In this document: positions 51,263 to 52,446 of the stretch, piece by piece
Numbering within the stretch: the first letter of the stretch is position 1
How the letters are laid out: every line of letters begins with the position of its first letter
Position numbers and translations under genes: made by a program
Notes under the pieces: generated by a model
Told to the model about the DNA's origin: nothing
Seen by the model: the letters and a program-made list of their open reading frames with translations, nothing else
Database searches by the model: none
Assembly (NCBI GenBank): GCA_026397725.1
Contig: JAPLUI010000096.1
Coordinates: 1 to 52,446 of the forward strand
Direction of reading: 5' to 3'
Origin: Verrucomicrobiota bacterium
GTDB taxonomy: Bacteria; Verrucomicrobiota; Verrucomicrobiia; Verrucomicrobiales; Akkermansiaceae
Length of the DNA: 52,446 nucleotides

Positions 51263-51974
51263 GGAAAGGAGGGTCGGAGACATGAAAACCGTCACCTCCA
51301 CGGCATATCGAAGGCGGACGGTCCGACTTGATCGGTGTGGACATGTTATGGATTTGGCACGCATCACAAATGCGAGAATGCAGTTTTCCCCCGCCCCGGC
51401 AAGAAAAATCTTCCATCTCCTGCAAAATTTTGCGGCCAGCCGATGATTTTGCCATGAAACGCTCGTCATCACCACCCATTCCCTAACCGCCCGTCCCCTG
51501 CCGCACAACCTGCCCGAGCTTGCCGGACTTCCTCTCATCCTGCCACTGGCCAATTGACGCAGGTTCCGGCACGAAGCGGCCAACTGATGATCGAAAATCT
51601 TCTGAGTTCTAACAGAAATGGCGACAAACGGGCGTTTGAATGCTGTCGTAAGTCGGTGATAATCCATAGGAAAGCTATTCAAAGTGGCGACAAAGTCCTC
51701 GGGTCTCCCCACCCCCATCCAAATCATGTGAAAGGTGTTTTTTCAGCTTTACACTTCTTTCACGTCGAGACCTGCTAGAAAACGGGCGATTTCCGAGGGG
51801 GTGATCCGTGCCGCATCGCTACAGCCATAAGGGCTAGAGGCGTTTCAGGCACGTCGGCCGGATGGGGTTTTGGCGATCTAACAGAGGTGCAAGGTTAGTA
51901 AAGCAACCCCCCGAAAAGTATAAAGCGGCGGCGGTTTTTCGGGCGGGGTATCCGCGGGCTGCGGTGGTCAGGAA
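51263..51974. other. Non-coding stretch without recognisable gene
   Basis: Several short open frames exist, but none has a family motif, a plausible start or consistent codon use. I see no RNA gene or clear repeat. It separates the epimerase 3' end from leader copy 5. Confidence 0.4.
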
Positions 51975-52446
51975 TCAGGCCCGTCCGGGAGGAATATCCG
52001 TGGGGTCCAGCCAAGCGCCATCCGTACGCCGATAAGGGATAGAGGATTGCCGATAGAGGATAGTGGATAGTGGATAGAAGATGAAGAGAGCGCTCGTTGA
52101 TCCGCTATCCCAAGACGTGGCGGCTGCCAGCATGTCCATGACCGAGTGGTTTCGGCCCGTTCCCACGTTCAGGACCACGGCGCCGGGGCCCCGCCACCGG
52201 AGGGCCAGTTCAACCGCCCGGGCCACGTCGGCAACGTGGGTGAGGTCGCGGCGCTGGCTGCCGTCGCCGTTGATGATGACCGGATGGCCCGCCTCAATCC
52301 GGCGGCGGAACGCTTCCAGGGCAAGATCGGGCCGTTGCCCCGGCCCCCAGCCTACGGCGATTGTGGATAGCGGATAGCGGATAGCGGATAGTGGATAGTG
52401 GATAGTGGATAGTGGATAGTGGATTGTAGATTGCAGATGAAGAGAG
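51975..52446 (-). CDS. NAD-dependent sugar-nucleotide epimerase/dehydratase, C-terminal part, with in-frame heptamer arrays
   Basis: The frame is open to the window edge and ends at TGA 51975-51977. The core is a short-chain epimerase of the UDP-glucose-4-epimerase type: GWGPGQRPDLALEAFRRRI, AGHPVIINGDGSQRRDLTHV, ADVARAVELALRW, LNVGTGRNHSVMDML. These are the substrate-binding and C-terminal motifs (the family has 'NVYGPGQRPD', 'GDGxQxRDFxxVxDV' and 'NVGxG'); the Rossmann part and catalytic Tyr-Lys lie outside. Before GPGQRPD, where LRxFNVY is expected, a heptamer array encodes repeats of LSTIHYP. Another array after LAAA replaces the normal C-terminal helices (FYPLSTILYRQSS). Probably inactive or altered; it could be a pseudogene. 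Confidence 0.65.
   Translation of the reverse strand, partial: SLHLQSTIHYPLSTIHYPLSAIRYPLSTIAVGWGPGQRPDLALEAFRRRIEAGHPVIINGDGSQRRDLTHVADVARAVELALRWRGPGAVVLNVGTGRNHSVMDMLAAATSWDSGSTSALFIFYPLSTILYRQSSIPYRRTDGAWLDPTDIPPGRA
52029..52080. repeat. Heptanucleotide array (GGATAGT type), copy 1
   Basis: Units GATAGAG, GATAGTG and related heptamers are repeated about six times, ending with AAGATGAAGAGAG. The array at the window end is followed by the same AGATGAAGAGAG. It lies inside the epimerase frame near its 3' end. Confidence 0.8.
52364..52446. repeat. Heptanucleotide array (GGATAGC/GGATAGT), copy 2, continues past window
   Basis: Three GGATAGC units, five GGATAGT units, then GGATTGT and AGATTGC. 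On the - strand it is read in the epimerase frame as repeated LSTIHYP / LSAIRYP, with no stop. Since 3 x 7 = 21 bp, the array encodes a heptapeptide repeat in every phase. Confidence 0.88.

Noticed and set aside
51200..51727. Minus-strand frame of 175 codons near the right end
   Set aside because: It reads through leader copy 5, has no family motif and its codon use resembles noise.
14021..52446. Heptamer arrays as a CRISPR array
   Set aside because: Units are 7 bp and contiguous with no spacers; no cas genes are seen.

Overview
The window is GC-rich bacterial DNA. It looks like an environmental Verrucomicrobiota (or close PVC relative) with a large secreted carbohydrate-degrading repertoire. 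Grounds: long exported glycoside hydrolases with little Shine-Dalgarno signal, surface proteins that share a C-terminal domain ending in an 'FCRL' motif, heptanucleotide tandem repeats, REP-like hairpin arrays and inverted-repeat mini-elements. No rRNA, tRNA or CRISPR array was seen. The taxonomic call is inference.

Region 1 (1-11164): the 3' part of a frameshifted glycine-rich surface protein, a repeat-rich spacer, an intact GH78-type alpha-L-rhamnosidase and a GH106-type alpha-L-rhamnosidase. Debris follows: a copy of the GH78 3' end, the C-terminal part of another (alpha/alpha)6 glycosidase, a GH106-N/other-glycosidase chimera, and a small secreted sugar-binding-like module. Region 2 (11165-15567): a multidomain Calx-beta surface protein, a second copy of the intergenic repeat, a TIR-flanked mini-element and a frameshifted AraC-family regulator transcribed away from the main cluster. 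Region 3 (15719-38703, + strand, tight spacing): a likely operon with the small module paralog, two tandem mosaic GH127-type beta-L-arabinofuranosidases, a regulatory-domain protein fused in frame to the second one, three GH2 paralogs, a third Glu-Cys/Cys-Cys arabinofuranosidase-like enzyme, a right-handed beta-helix protein and a decayed hypothetical gene. Together these suggest stepwise degradation of a rhamnose-, arabinose- and galactose/uronate-containing plant-type polysaccharide (pectin side chains or gum), probably once controlled by the AraC protein.

Region 4 (38704-51974, mostly - strand) differs. Three unrelated genes read leftwards: a 2096-residue subtilase with C-type-lectin, cohesin and dockerin modules; a 770-residue protein with an ILEI/FAM3-type domain and a new-looking repeat; and an AT-rich orphan. 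Each is preceded by the same ~85 bp leader ending at or near its start codon, and two more leader copies sit in front of gene debris. Between them lie remnants of a RAYT transposase, an AAA+ ATPase, pyrF and a helicase. Region 5 (51975-52446) is the 3' part of a sugar-nucleotide epimerase whose reading frame carries in-frame heptamer arrays.

The most unusual signals are the leader-plus-unrelated-gene arrangement on the minus strand, the ILEI plus repeated-module protein, in-frame heptanucleotide arrays inside enzyme genes, and an apparent excess of the pentamer GTTAG/CTAAC, within which most TTA leucine codons sit.
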